Shown one piece after another: positions 53,958 to 63,327 of a stretch of 64,000 bases of DNA. How positions within the stretch are numbered: the first letter of the stretch is position 1; each line of letters starts with the position of its first letter. The DNA is from Zavarzinia marina. GTDB lineage: Bacteria > Pseudomonadota > Alphaproteobacteria > Zavarziniales > Zavarziniaceae. The position numbers and the translations under genes are program-made. The notes beneath the pieces were generated by a model, which saw only the letters and a list, made by a program, of their open reading frames with translations, was not told the DNA's origin and did not search any database. The stretch lies in contig NZ_JAKGSB010000005.1 of assembly GCF_021568905.1 (NCBI RefSeq), forward strand, positions 248,001-312,000. Reading direction: 5' to 3'.

Positions 53958-54425
53958 TCATGCCCTGTGATATGGGTGCCCATCCAGGATGGTGCCAGCA
54001 CGATAGAGCTGCTCCGCGAGCATGGCGCGCACCATCAGATGCGGCCAGGTCGCGGGACCGAATGAATAGCAGAATGCGGCGGCGCTGCGAACCGTGTCGT
54101 CGTGACCGTCGGCCCCGCCGACGAGAAACGCGACCTTGCCGACGCCCTGGGCGCGGAAGCGGTCCAGGCGCCCCGCCAGCCCTTCGGACGAGAGCACGTC
54201 GCCGCGTCCGTCCATGGCGACGATCGCCGCCCCGGCCGGCACGGCGGCCAGCAGCAGTTCGCCCTCGCGCTTCCGGCGGGCGGTGCCCGAAAGGCGCTTC
54301 TCCTCGACCTCGATCATCTCGATCGGCGGTTTCAGACGCCTGGCATAGGTCTCGAACAGGCTGCGCTCGGGATCCTTGGCGCCGAAACGCCCGACCGCGA
54401 CGAGGGAGAGCCTCAGGCCCAGCAT
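53958..54425 (-). CDS. rlmH: 23S rRNA (pseudouridine1915-N3) methyltransferase RlmH
   Basis: A SPOUT-class methyltransferase of 155 residues. SAM-site blocks FLVGGADGHDDTVR (about 98-111) and FCYSFGPATWPHLMVRAMLA (about 118-137) end in EQLYRAGTILDGHPYHRA, as in the family. It acts on 70S ribosomes near the decoding site. It follows rsfS by 19 bp, a common pairing for ribosome-linked functions. Confidence 0.95.
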   Translation of the reverse strand: MLGLRLSLVAVGRFGAKDPERSLFETYARRLKPPIEMIEVEEKRLSGTARRKREGELLLAAVPAGAAIVAMDGRGDVLSSEGLAGRLDRFRAQGVGKVAFLVGGADGHDDTVRSAAAFCYSFGPATWPHLMVRAMLAEQLYRAGTILDGHPYHRA

Positions 54426-54444
54426 GGCCGGCCGCCGCCCGGCC

Positions 54445-54981
54445 TCACTCCGTCTCCGGCCGGAAATCGGCCTGCCACATCTTCTCGAGCTTGTAGAATT
54501 CGCGCACTTCGGGGCGGAACAGATGGACGATGACGTCGATGGCGTCGATCAGCACCCAGTCGCCGGCCGCTTTGCCCTCGGTCCGGCAGGGGCCCAGCTT
54601 GGCCTCGTCCACCGCCTTGACGACATAGTCGGCCAATGCCGTCACCTGACGGCCGGAACGGCCGTTGGCGATGACCATGAAATCGGCGATCGACGACTTG
54701 CCGGCCAGATCGATGGTCAGGATCTCTTCCGCCTTGTTGTCGTCCAGCGTCTTCACGATCAGGTCGAGAAGGGTGCGCGCGTCGTCCGACGGCGCGGGCC
54801 TGGCCTTCGCCTTCCGCGGCTTCTTGCGCTCCGCCGCCATGTCGACGGCGATCAGGGTGGCGTCGGTCCCGGCCTCGTCCGCCGGCTTCTTGCGCAGACG
54901 GATGCGCTTCGGCTTGGCGGGCACGGCGGCGTCGACTTCGGACTCGGTGACGTCTTCCGAGGATTGCTTGCGCGGGGGCAG
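54445..54981 (-). CDS. rsfS: ribosome silencing factor RsfS (start codon non-standard)
   Basis: Binds L14 and blocks subunit joining in starved cells. The core (about 65-178 of the long form) is typical: LLDLIVKTLDDNKAEEILTI, SIADFMVIANGRSGRQVTAL and VHLFRPEVREFYKLEKMW. The start is unusual. A perfect AGGAGG (54990-54995), overlapping the nadD stop, is followed by ACAAG and then ATC CTG CCC, with no ATG, GTG or TTG before a GTG at 54924. I give the CTG at 54981 (178 residues); the GTG at 54924 (159 residues) has no ribosome site but is the conservative choice. Confidence 0.85.
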   Translation of the reverse strand: MPPRKQSSEDVTESEVDAAVPAKPKRIRLRKKPADEAGTDATLIAVDMAAERKKPRKAKARPAPSDDARTLLDLIVKTLDDNKAEEILTIDLAGKSSIADFMVIANGRSGRQVTALADYVVKAVDEAKLGPCRTEGKAAGDWVLIDAIDVIVHLFRPEVREFYKLEKMWQADFRPETE

Positions 54982-54993
54982 GATCTTGTCCTC

Positions 54994-55629
54994 CTAGCGG
55001 GCCGGCGCGCGGCCGGCGCGAATGGCGGTGGCGGATGCCGGGTTCAGTTTCATGGTCACGAAGGCCCAGGCGGGCGTCCGTGCGGATCTCAGGGTACGGC
55101 GGGCGGGGCCCGTCAGCCGCGCGGCGGCGAAACGATGCGCGGCCGGCGCGCCCAATGCCGCCAGAGAATAGGAAGGCCGGTCGAAGACGGCAACCGGCAC
55201 ATCGTGAAAGATATGCTGCCAATGGCGCCAGCGGTGGATGCCGGCCAGATTGTCGGCCCCCATCAGCCAGACGAAGCGAAGGCGCGGAAAGCGCCGGTGC
55301 AGCACGCGGATCGTCTCGGCGGTATAGACGGTGCCGAGGCGGCTTTCGAGATCGGTCGCCAGCAGGCGGGGATGGCCCGCGATCATCGCCTCGGCCGAAG
55401 CCAGGCGCGCGGCCTGGGACGCCATTTCCGCCGCCGACTTCAGGGGGTTCTGGGGCGAAACCAGCCACCACACCTGATCCAGTCCCAAGTGGCGCAATGC
55501 CGACAGGGCGACGTCGCGATGGCCGGGATGGGCCGGGTTGAACGAGCCGCCGAACAGGCCGATCGACAGCCCGCCGACGGAACCCGCCGTCCTGATCCGC
55601 GACAGGGCTGAAACGGCGGGCAGAATCAA
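54994..55629 (-). CDS. nadD: nicotinate-nucleotide adenylyltransferase
   Basis: Makes deamido-NAD from nicotinate mononucleotide and ATP. The core motif [20 protein letters not shown] (HxGH = HPGH) and [20 protein letters not shown] (with the ISTxR region degraded but present near 170) identify NadD. The start is a TTG at 55629 overlapping the proA stop (TTGA); no ATG or GTG fits. About 211 residues. The stop overlaps the rsfS ribosome site. Confidence 0.88.
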   Translation of the reverse strand: MILPAVSALSRIRTAGSVGGLSIGLFGGSFNPAHPGHRDVALSALRHLGLDQVWWLVSPQNPLKSAAEMASQAARLASAEAMIAGHPRLLATDLESRLGTVYTAETIRVLHRRFPRLRFVWLMGADNLAGIHRWRHWQHIFHDVPVAVFDRPSYSLAALGAPAAHRFAAARLTGPARRTLRSARTPAWAFVTMKLNPASATAIRAGRAPAR

Positions 55630-56915
55630 GGCCGGATCTGGCCCGTGCCGCGCACCAGATATTTCATGGTGGTGAGCTGTTCCGCCCCGACCGGCCCGCG
55701 GGCATGCAGGCGGCCGGTGGAAATACCGATCTCGGCCCCGAAGCCGAATTCGCCGCCATCGGCGAATTGGGTGGAGGCGTTCAGGGTGACGATGGCGGAA
55801 TCGACCGCGCTCAGGAAGCGTTCGGCCGTCGCCGCGTCCCCGGTCACGATGGCATCCGTATGGCCGCTGCCGTGGCGCGCGATATGGGCGATCGCCCCCT
55901 CGACCCCCGCCACCTGTTTCACGGCGACGATGGCTTCCAGATATTCCGTGTCCCAATCGGCGTCGACCGCCGGCACGACGCGGGGATCGGCGGCCTGGGC
56001 CGCCCTGTCGCCGCGCACCTCGCAGCCGGCGTCCAGCAGCATCTCGACGACGGCGGACAGCAGGGGGCCGGCGGCTTCGTCGACCAGCACCGTCTCGGCC
56101 GCGCCGCAGACGCCGGTGCGCCGCAGCTTGGCGTTGCGCACGATCGCCAGGGCCATCTCGGGGTTGGCCTTGCCGTCGACATAGACATGGTTGTTGCCGT
56201 CCAGATGGGCGAGCACGGGCACCCGCGCCTCCGCCTGGACGCGGCCGACCAGGGATTTGCCGCCGCGCGGCACGATCACGTCGATCAGGTCCTGCGCCGC
56301 CAGCATGGCGCCGACCATGGCCCGGTCCGCGACCGGCACCAGTTGGACCGCGTCCGCCGGCACGCCATGGGCGGCCATGCCCGAAACGAAGGCGGCATGG
56401 ATCGCGCGGGACGAATTCAAGGCTTCCGAACCGCCGCGCAGGATGACGGCATTGCCGGAGCGCAGGCAGAGCGCGGCGGCATCCGCCGTCACGTTGGGCC
56501 GGCTTTCATAGATGATGCCGATCACGCCGATCGGCACCCGGACGCGCTGGATGCGCAGCCCGTTGGGCCGGTCCCATTCGGCGGCGACCTGATCGACCGG
56601 GTCGGCTAGCGCCGCGACGGTCTCGATGCCTTCGGCGATGCCCTCGACCCGCGCCTCGTTCAGCAGCAGGCGGTCGAGGAGGGCATTGGACAGGCCCATG
56701 GCCCGGCCGCGCTCCAGATCGACCGCATTGGCGGCGAGGATCGCCGGCGTCGCGGCGCGGATGGCGGTGGCGGCGGCGTTCAGGGCCTCGGTCTTGGTCG
56801 CGGCCGGCAGGGTGGCCAGGGTGCGGGCGGCGGCACGCGCACGCGCGCCCATATCCGCCATCAGGGCGGTCGCATCCAGGATCTCGGCGTCCTTGGCCAG
56901 GGTCACGTCACGCAT
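55626..56915 (-). CDS. proA: gamma-glutamyl phosphate reductase
   Basis: Second step of proline synthesis: NADPH reduction of glutamyl-5-phosphate to the semialdehyde. 429 residues, aldehyde-dehydrogenase fold. The catalytic Cys270 lies in [35 protein letters not shown] and [13 protein letters not shown] are the substrate and nucleotide regions. Directly behind proB (22 bp). Confidence 0.96.
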   Translation of the reverse strand: MRDVTLAKDAEILDATALMADMGARARAAARTLATLPAATKTEALNAAATAIRAATPAILAANAVDLERGRAMGLSNALLDRLLLNEARVEGIAEGIETVAALADPVDQVAAEWDRPNGLRIQRVRVPIGVIGIIYESRPNVTADAAALCLRSGNAVILRGGSEALNSSRAIHAAFVSGMAAHGVPADAVQLVPVADRAMVGAMLAAQDLIDVIVPRGGKSLVGRVQAEARVPVLAHLDGNNHVYVDGKANPEMALAIVRNAKLRRTGVCGAAETVLVDEAAGPLLSAVVEMLLDAGCEVRGDRAAQAADPRVVPAVDADWDTEYLEAIVAVKQVAGVEGAIAHIARHGSGHTDAIVTGDAATAERFLSAVDSAIVTLNASTQFADGGEFGFGAEIGISTGRLHARGPVGAEQLTTMKYLVRGTGQIRP

Positions 56916-56936
56916 GGCTCTTCTTCGGCTTCTTCT

Positions 56937-58094
56937 TCAGTCGTCTGTCGCGAGGTCGTCGCGATGGATCATCTCGTCCCGGCCACGGTAGCCGAGGATA
57001 TTCTCGATTTCACCGGATTTATGCCCGGCGATGGCCCGCGCATCCTCGGACGCATAGGCGATCAGCCCGCGCCCCAGCGCCTTGCCGTCCGGCCCGACGA
57101 CGACGACGGCATCGCCCCGGCTGAATTCGCCCTCGACCGCGCGGACACCGGCGGGCAGCAGGCTCTTGCCCTTGGCCAGCGCCTTGGCGGCACCCTCGTC
57201 GACGATCAGGCGGCCCTTCGGCCCCAGGCTGCCGCCGATCCAGAGCTTGCGCGCCTGGCGCGGGCTGCGGTCGGCCAGGAACCAGGTGCAGTTGGCGCCG
57301 GCTTCGAGCGCCGAGATCGGGCGTTCGACATGGCCGGAGCCGATCACCATGGAACAGCCGGCGGCCAAGGCCACGCGCGCCGCCGCGACCTTGGTGCGCA
57401 TGCCGCCGGAGCCGACGCCCGAGACGGGATCGCCGGCCATGGCCTCGATCTGGGCCGTGATGCCGGTCACCGTGTCGAGGCGCCGCGCCGTGGGGTCCGT
57501 GCTCGGATTCGCCGTATAGAGCCCGTCGATGTCGGAAAGCAGCACCAGGCAATCGGCGGAGGCGAGTTCGGCCACCCGCGCCGCCAGGCGATCATTGTCG
57601 CCATAGCGGATCTCGGAGGTGGCGACCGTGTCGTTCTCGTTGATCACGGGAACGGCGCCCAGCTTCAGCAGGGTGCCCATGGTGCTGCGGCCATTGAGGT
57701 AACGCCGGCGGTTCTCGGTGTCGTCCAGGGTCAGCAGGACCTGGGCGGTCGAAATGCCGTGAGCGCCCAGCACTTCCTGCCAGGCATGGGACAGGCGGAT
57801 CTGGCCGACGGCGGCGGCGGCCTGCTTTTCCTCGAGCTTGAGGACGCCCTTCGGCAGGTTCAGATGACGGCACCCGAGCGCGATCGCGCCGGATGAGACG
57901 ATGATCACGTCCTGGCCGCGCGCCCTCGCCATGGCGACGTCGGCGGCGACCCCCTCCAGCCAGTGGCGGCGCAGCTTGCCGCTTTCCGGATCGACCAGCA
58001 GGGCGGAGCCGATCTTGATGACGATGCGCCCTGCGGCGCGCAGCCGCGCGGCACTGGTGACAAGCTTCGAATGGGGTGTTTCGGCGATGGTCAT
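56937..58094 (-). CDS. proB: glutamate 5-kinase with PUA domain
   Basis: First step of proline synthesis, feedback-inhibited by proline in the family. 385 residues: an amino-acid kinase domain ([20 protein letters not shown] near 24-43, [20 protein letters not shown] near 155-174, and [20 protein letters not shown] near 222-241) and a C-terminal PUA domain (about 290-370). It precedes proA in the same operon. Confidence 0.96.
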   Translation of the reverse strand: MTIAETPHSKLVTSAARLRAAGRIVIKIGSALLVDPESGKLRRHWLEGVAADVAMARARGQDVIIVSSGAIALGCRHLNLPKGVLKLEEKQAAAAVGQIRLSHAWQEVLGAHGISTAQVLLTLDDTENRRRYLNGRSTMGTLLKLGAVPVINENDTVATSEIRYGDNDRLAARVAELASADCLVLLSDIDGLYTANPSTDPTARRLDTVTGITAQIEAMAGDPVSGVGSGGMRTKVAAARVALAAGCSMVIGSGHVERPISALEAGANCTWFLADRSPRQARKLWIGGSLGPKGRLIVDEGAAKALAKGKSLLPAGVRAVEGEFSRGDAVVVVGPDGKALGRGLIAYASEDARAIAGHKSGEIENILGYRGRDEMIHRDDLATDD

Positions 58095-58145
58095 GGGGAT
58101 TCCCCCTCGTGTAACGCTACGGATCGGTTCAGCGGGTCCGAAGCG

Positions 58146-59216
<1,071 letters not shown>

Positions 59217-59224
59217 TCAGCCTG

Positions 59225-59260
59225 AAAAGAAAACGGGCCCGGCGCCTGGCACCGGACCCG
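59225..59260 (-). terminator. rho-independent terminator after rpmA
   Basis: On the minus strand a 12-pair stem (two G-U pairs) with a 3-base loop spans 59260-59234 and is followed by TTTTCTTTT (59233-59225). It lies between the rpmA stop and the obgE start, so rplU-rpmA form their own transcript. Confidence 0.88.
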
Positions 59261-59316
59261 CTGAATTCCCGCCTGTCAGCCGCGGGTCCCTGCGGGCCGC
59301 GGTGAGGCGCGGCAGA

Positions 59317-59586
<270 letters not shown>

Positions 59587-59616
59587 GGTTTGCTCCTAAC
59601 TCTCGTAACCGCGCGA

Positions 59617-59931
59617 TCAGGCGACGGCGATGCTGGTGATCTTCAGGACGGTGAGGTCCTGGCGATGGCCGTTCTTGCGGCGCGAATTCTGACGGCGGCG
59701 CTTCTTGAAGACGATCAGCTTCGGGCCGCGCGCCTGGCCGACGATCTCGGCCGTGACGGTGGCACCGGCGACCGTGGGCGCGCCGATGGTGACGCTCTCG
59801 CCCTCGCCGACCATCAGAACCTGGTCCAGCGACAGGGTGGAGCCCGCCTCGCCTTCGAGGCGTTCGACGGAGATGACATCGTTCTCGGCGACCTTGTACT
59901 GCTTGCCGCCGGTCTTGATAACCGCAAACAT
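59617..59931 (-). CDS. rplU: ribosomal protein bL21
   Basis: 104 residues beginning [20 protein letters not shown] and containing [20 protein letters not shown], typical for L21. First gene of the rplU-rpmA unit; the region 59932-60060 should hold its promoter and leader. Confidence 0.97.
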   Translation of the reverse strand: MFAVIKTGGKQYKVAENDVISVERLEGEAGSTLSLDQVLMVGEGESVTIGAPTVAGATVTAEIVGQARGPKLIVFKKRRRQNSRRKNGHRQDLTVLKITSIAVA

Positions 59932-60072
59932 TCGACCCAGTCCTTCTTGAACAGGTGTTTACCACCTGCTGCCGTCTTCCGCGGCAGGGGCCCGACTGGA
60001 GCCCATATATGAACACCGCGATGGACGACGCCCACCGCGAGAGCGCGCACTATAGCGATGCGAAAACCGGTG

Positions 60073-60414
60073 TCAACGCTTCCCTTCGCCCTGCCGTCCG
60101 GCGCCGGGTGGTCCCGCATCCAGCGGATGCCGGCAGCCCCAGCCGCGAAGGACTTCCTCGGTGGCGTCGCGGGTGAAATGGCGCGCGGCGTCGCGGTCAT
60201 AGCCCTCGGCCAGCAATGCATCGTATTCGGTGAAGCCGTGCCGGGCATAGGCCGCCAGCGCCGCCCAGGCCGCCGCCGGCGGCGAAGCCTGCCGCAGCCC
60301 GCGCGAGCCGAGCGCGCGATCGACCACCGCCGCCCGGTCCCGCGCCGGCAGGCCCGGCGCCAATGCCCGAAGCGCCGCCTCGATCGCCGTCCCGCGCCCG
60401 CCCGTCCCGCTCAT
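60073..60414 (-). CDS. DUF2293 domain protein
   Basis: A 113-residue protein. The block HGFTEYDALLAEGYDRDAAR (about 58-77) matches the DUF2293 pattern HxxTxYDxLLxxGxxRxxAR, followed by a C-terminal Trp-Gly. Function unknown. The ATG at 60414 is preferred to 60450, where GGAGG touches the start codon. It lies between rplU and the divergent tRNA gene. Confidence 0.7.
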   Translation of the reverse strand: MSGTGGRGTAIEAALRALAPGLPARDRAAVVDRALGSRGLRQASPPAAAWAALAAYARHGFTEYDALLAEGYDRDAARHFTRDATEEVLRGWGCRHPLDAGPPGAGRQGEGKR

Positions 60415-60489
60415 CCGCTCACCCCAAAAAACCTTTGCAACCGCCGCCATCCTCCGCTATCTCTCCCCGCCTCGACGACCCCGTCTCGC

Positions 60490-60579
<90 letters not shown>

Positions 60580-60590
60580 ATTACAAAGAT

Positions 60591-60620
60591 AAGCCCTTGA
60601 TTTTTAAGGGCTTTTTATTT
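60591..60620 (+). terminator. rho-independent terminator after tRNA-Ser
   Basis: AAGCCCTT (60591-60598), loop GATTTTT, AAGGGCTT (60606-60613), then a T-rich run TTTATTTTT. A strong intrinsic terminator for the tRNA. Confidence 0.85.
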
Positions 60621-60707
60621 TTGTGGCTCGGCTATTGACGTTTTATTGCCGTTTTGCCGAAGCCCTGCCGATGCCCACAAGGGGCGACAACCCGCCGAAG
60701 TCGGACG

Positions 60708-60733
60708 AAAAAAAAACCCGGCACTAGGCCGGG
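60708..60733 (-). terminator. rho-independent terminator of the element's minus-strand operon
   Basis: On the minus strand CCCGGC-CTAGT-GCCGGG is followed by nine T residues. It lies 30 bases past the last gene of the operon. Confidence 0.9.
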
Positions 60734-60762
60734 CAAAAGTCCCCAATGGCACTTGGGTTCGG

Positions 60763-61482
60763 TTAAAGCTGAACGCGGGTCGAAGCCTTCGCGGCAAGTG
60801 TGGGGTTGTAGAAGCTGTTTCGAACTGCCGAAATGGTCTTGGCGAACTTCGCCGGAACATCCATCAAGGTAACGCCCGCTTGCATCTTGGCCCATGCGTC
60901 GGGCGCGTGCCGTTCAATCGCCTTGAACTGCAAGTTGCGGTGATTCTCGCTGTTCATGTTTAGAAGGTACGGCTTCGTATTGGCGAACACTGCGGCGGCT
61001 TCGCCGTCTTCTTCGACAATCTGCCGAAGCTTGATAGTGCCGTCCGGCTTGCTGGCAAGGTTTGCCATGTGGGCAAGGATATGTTCATGCACGAAACGGC
61101 GGGTCGGGTCAAGTCGGAACGTTGCTTGCGCGTCTTCCTGTCCGGCCATAAGTAGATAGTTCGCCCGTTCTTCAATCTTCGCCTTGGTCTTTTCCAAAAC
61201 TTCCACGGTACGCGCGGCAACTACGCCCGCCGCTTCGTGCTTTTGTACGGTGTTTCGTGTTTCGTCTTTCAACAGCTTGCCGATAGTTTCGACGCCATCG
61301 CGCAACGCGATTTGCGCGTTAATTACGTCGGTTGCGGCGTGACTATCGACCTTTTCCGGGTCAGACAATAGGGCTTTTCGGCCCGTTTCGGTGCCAGCCA
61401 GCGACAAGAACGACGCGGCTTGTTCGGTTTGTACCAACGAATTTGGGTACGACGGCGCTACGGTGTTGGGTGTTTGGTTCAT
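60763..61482 (-). CDS. hypothetical protein of the integrated element (last gene of operon)
   Basis: A 239-residue soluble, mostly helical protein: MNQTPNTVAPSYPNSLVQTE start, central region with HEHILAHMANLASKPDGTIK, and C-terminus SFYNPTLAAKASTRVQL. No family recognised. The ATG at 61482 is preferred (AAGGA upstream); a longer start at 61572 would overlap the previous gene by 13 bp. Lower GC and frequent A/T-ending codons separate it from the chromosome. It may be a phage or element structural or accessory protein, but nothing shows which. Confidence 0.6.
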   Translation of the reverse strand: MNQTPNTVAPSYPNSLVQTEQAASFLSLAGTETGRKALLSDPEKVDSHAATDVINAQIALRDGVETIGKLLKDETRNTVQKHEAAGVVAARTVEVLEKTKAKIEERANYLLMAGQEDAQATFRLDPTRRFVHEHILAHMANLASKPDGTIKLRQIVEEDGEAAAVFANTKPYLLNMNSENHRNLQFKAIERHAPDAWAKMQAGVTLMDVPAKFAKTISAVRNSFYNPTLAAKASTRVQL

Positions 61483-61559
61483 GATGTTGTCCTTTGCAAA
61501 GGTTTGATGCACGAAGCGGAATGCTTCGACGCCTGAACGTTTCGCCGTCATTCGCCCCC

Positions 61560-62066
61560 TTACTGTTTCCATTCGACGGACAAGCCGCCAGCCTTCGCAA
61601 TGGGTTTGCCGTCTTCATCGACGTACTGCCGCGTTTCGGTGTCGAAAGTTCTTCCATCTGCGAGTTCGACAAACCTTCGGCCTTTTTCGCCTGCGGGCCG
61701 GGGTGCTTCCATGTCGTCGAAGGTGCCCACAATATCGGGCTTCACTTCGGCTGCTGGTTCGTTGGTACGCGACCTTGCGACGGCCTTTAGTTCGGCCTGT
61801 TGGCGCGCGGCGGCTGTTTCCCAGTCGGATTCACTGCCGAATGACGGGTACAGCACTACGCGGGGCGCAAGCATCGCCGCCAAGGGGCCTATTTCGCGCT
61901 GTAGGGCGTTTCTGTCGATCAGGCTAGGCCCATCTACCAGCCCGGCCCAAAAATCGCCCTGCGGGCTTCCTGTCGCGTCTGCCGGATATTCAAGCTGGCG
62001 AAGCTGCAAGCGCGGCGGCTGCAACTTCGCTTCAAGTTTCTTCAATCGACTTTTGAAAATTCGCAT
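61560..62066 (-). CDS. hypothetical protein of the integrated element
   Basis: A 168-residue protein. The start MRIFKSRLKKLEAKLQPPRL suggests a short N-terminal coiled coil; the C-terminus contains a strand-turn motif (GRRFVELADGRTFDTETRQY). The ATG at 62066 follows the stop of the previous gene by one base. Function unknown. Confidence 0.6.
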   Translation of the reverse strand: MRIFKSRLKKLEAKLQPPRLQLRQLEYPADATGSPQGDFWAGLVDGPSLIDRNALQREIGPLAAMLAPRVVLYPSFGSESDWETAAARQQAELKAVARSRTNEPAAEVKPDIVGTFDDMEAPRPAGEKGRRFVELADGRTFDTETRQYVDEDGKPIAKAGGLSVEWKQ

Positions 62067-62067
62067 T

Positions 62068-62358
62068 TCAATGCCAACCTTTTTGTTCGAGTGCTTCGAT
62101 TCGTTTTTCAATCTCCGAATCACCAAGCATTCGCGAAACAATCGACAGCAGATTGCCCAAGCGCGACGCATCTTCGACTTTGATTTTTCCGGCGCGGGCT
62201 TCGCGATACAAGCGCGCCGCTTCGTGTGCGCAGTCCGTGACCGTTTGCAGCTTTGCCCGGTGCGACCTGTAAGACTTACGGGGGGTATCGCACAAAGGGC
62301 CTTTGCCCGCTGGCGTATCGTCGTCTTCGTCGATCAGAAAATTACCGTTTTCCATCAT
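62068..62358 (-). CDS. hypothetical protein of the integrated element
   Basis: A 96-residue protein, acidic at the start (NFLIDEDDDTP), then basic (RKSYRSHRAKLQ), with a C-terminal helix ending EKRIEALEQKGWH. GAGGAAAGC precedes two tandem ATGs. It has the general look of a small regulatory or terminase-small-subunit-like protein, but this is not supported by a motif. Confidence 0.55.
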   Translation of the reverse strand: MMENGNFLIDEDDDTPAGKGPLCDTPRKSYRSHRAKLQTVTDCAHEAARLYREARAGKIKVEDASRLGNLLSIVSRMLGDSEIEKRIEALEQKGWH

Positions 62359-62365
62359 GCTTTCC

Positions 62366-62857
62366 TCAAAACTTCCAGCCCATGTACTTGTGAATCAGTT
62401 GTGCGGCGAACATTACGGTTTTGCTGTCGTCCTTCCGCAGTTCTTCGCGTATGCGTTTGGTTCGTGCTTCCTTGCGCGCTTGTCGGTATTCGTCGCCATC
62501 GTCTTCAATGATTCGTTCAACGCCTTCAAGCAACGATTCGATAAGTTCTTGCGGCGAAAAGTCCGTCATGGTGCGAAGGTCGCATTCCTGCAATCGCATC
62601 ATTTCGGCAATCACGATGTTGTCTTGCGCGAATTCATCGGCCAGACGCAGCAAGGTTCCTTCGTCATACGGGAAGTAACGGCGCAAGGCTTCTTTAACCG
62701 CTTCGTAAAAATGCGCTTGCGGCAGCGGCTTGAACGGGTACTTGCGAACGACGCAGCGCGCAACGCGCTTCTTGATTTCGGCCAAGTCGTCGCCGTATGT
62801 TTCCGGCAGTTGTTCAATAATCTTTTCGATTCGTTCGCTACGGCTAAAAATGTTCAT
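62366..62857 (-). CDS. hypothetical protein of the integrated element
   Basis: A 163-residue, charged, helical protein (SRSERIEKIIEQLPETYGDD near the start; LIESLLEGVERIIEDDGDEY near 105-124). Its ATG overlaps the stop of the upstream gene (ATGA), indicating coupled translation. No family recognised. Confidence 0.6.
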   Translation of the reverse strand: MNIFSRSERIEKIIEQLPETYGDDLAEIKKRVARCVVRKYPFKPLPQAHFYEAVKEALRRYFPYDEGTLLRLADEFAQDNIVIAEMMRLQECDLRTMTDFSPQELIESLLEGVERIIEDDGDEYRQARKEARTKRIREELRKDDSKTVMFAAQLIHKYMGWKF

Positions 62858-63099
62858 TTCGCTGTTCCTTGTTTCTTTTGCTTCGATTGCTTTTGCACGT
62901 ATGCGATAGGGTGCCCACACTCAACCGCCCGCAACATGCGCTTAATTGCCTTCGATGCTTCGGCAATCATCTGCGAAGCGTTTTCGATGTTGTGCCGACC
63001 TTCCATAAACTGAATGTTGATTGCGGCAGCGATAAGCCCGCCTAGCAAAAGTTGCCTATCAGTTTCGGTGATTCGTTCGTCTTTCATTTCGTTGTTCAT
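62854..63099 (-). CDS. small hypothetical protein, first gene of the element's operon
   Basis: An 81-residue helical protein with a Lys/Gln-rich tail (QKQSKQKKQGTAK). First gene after the iteron-like region. Two in-frame ATGs (63099, 63087) are possible. Function unknown. Confidence 0.55.
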   Translation of the reverse strand: MNNEMKDERITETDRQLLLGGLIAAAINIQFMEGRHNIENASQMIAEASKAIKRMLRAVECGHPIAYVQKQSKQKKQGTAK

Positions 63100-63107
63100 G
63101 TCATTAA

Positions 63108-63326
63108 CCCCTATCTAAACTGTCTAACTGAATTCTGAAAGTAACCAAAATCCGCAAACCCTTGTCACTACTAGCTTTTAACTACATTTTCTAATTTCTA
63201 ACATTTCTAACTAAGGCCGGGTTCGGCTTGTTTATAGGTGCTATATACCTTATTTCAGTTAGAAAGTTAGAAATCATAGAAACCTTGTAAAACAACAACT
63301 TAGCAGTTAGAAAGCACTTAGAAACG
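63108..63326. repeat. iteron-like array (TTTCTAAC / GTTAGAAA)
   Basis: An AT-rich, gene-free stretch. On the plus strand TTTCTAA occurs at 63188-63194, 63195-63201 and 63204-63210, with weaker copies (TATCTAAA, TGTCTAAC) near 63111-63128. On the right GTTAGAAA occurs at 63258-63265, 63266-63273 and 63306-63313, with CATAGAAA (63275-63282) and CTTAGAAA (63317-63324). The two sets face each other. It sits between a DUF3987-like replication gene and the start of the operon, where an origin or a shared operator would be expected. Confidence 0.7.
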
Positions 63327-63327
63327 A

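Noticed and set aside
62303-63013. Plus-strand frame of 236 codons in the integrated element
   Set aside because: It is antisense to three coupled minus-strand genes and crosses their junctions; its Phe/Val-rich translation looks like a shadow.
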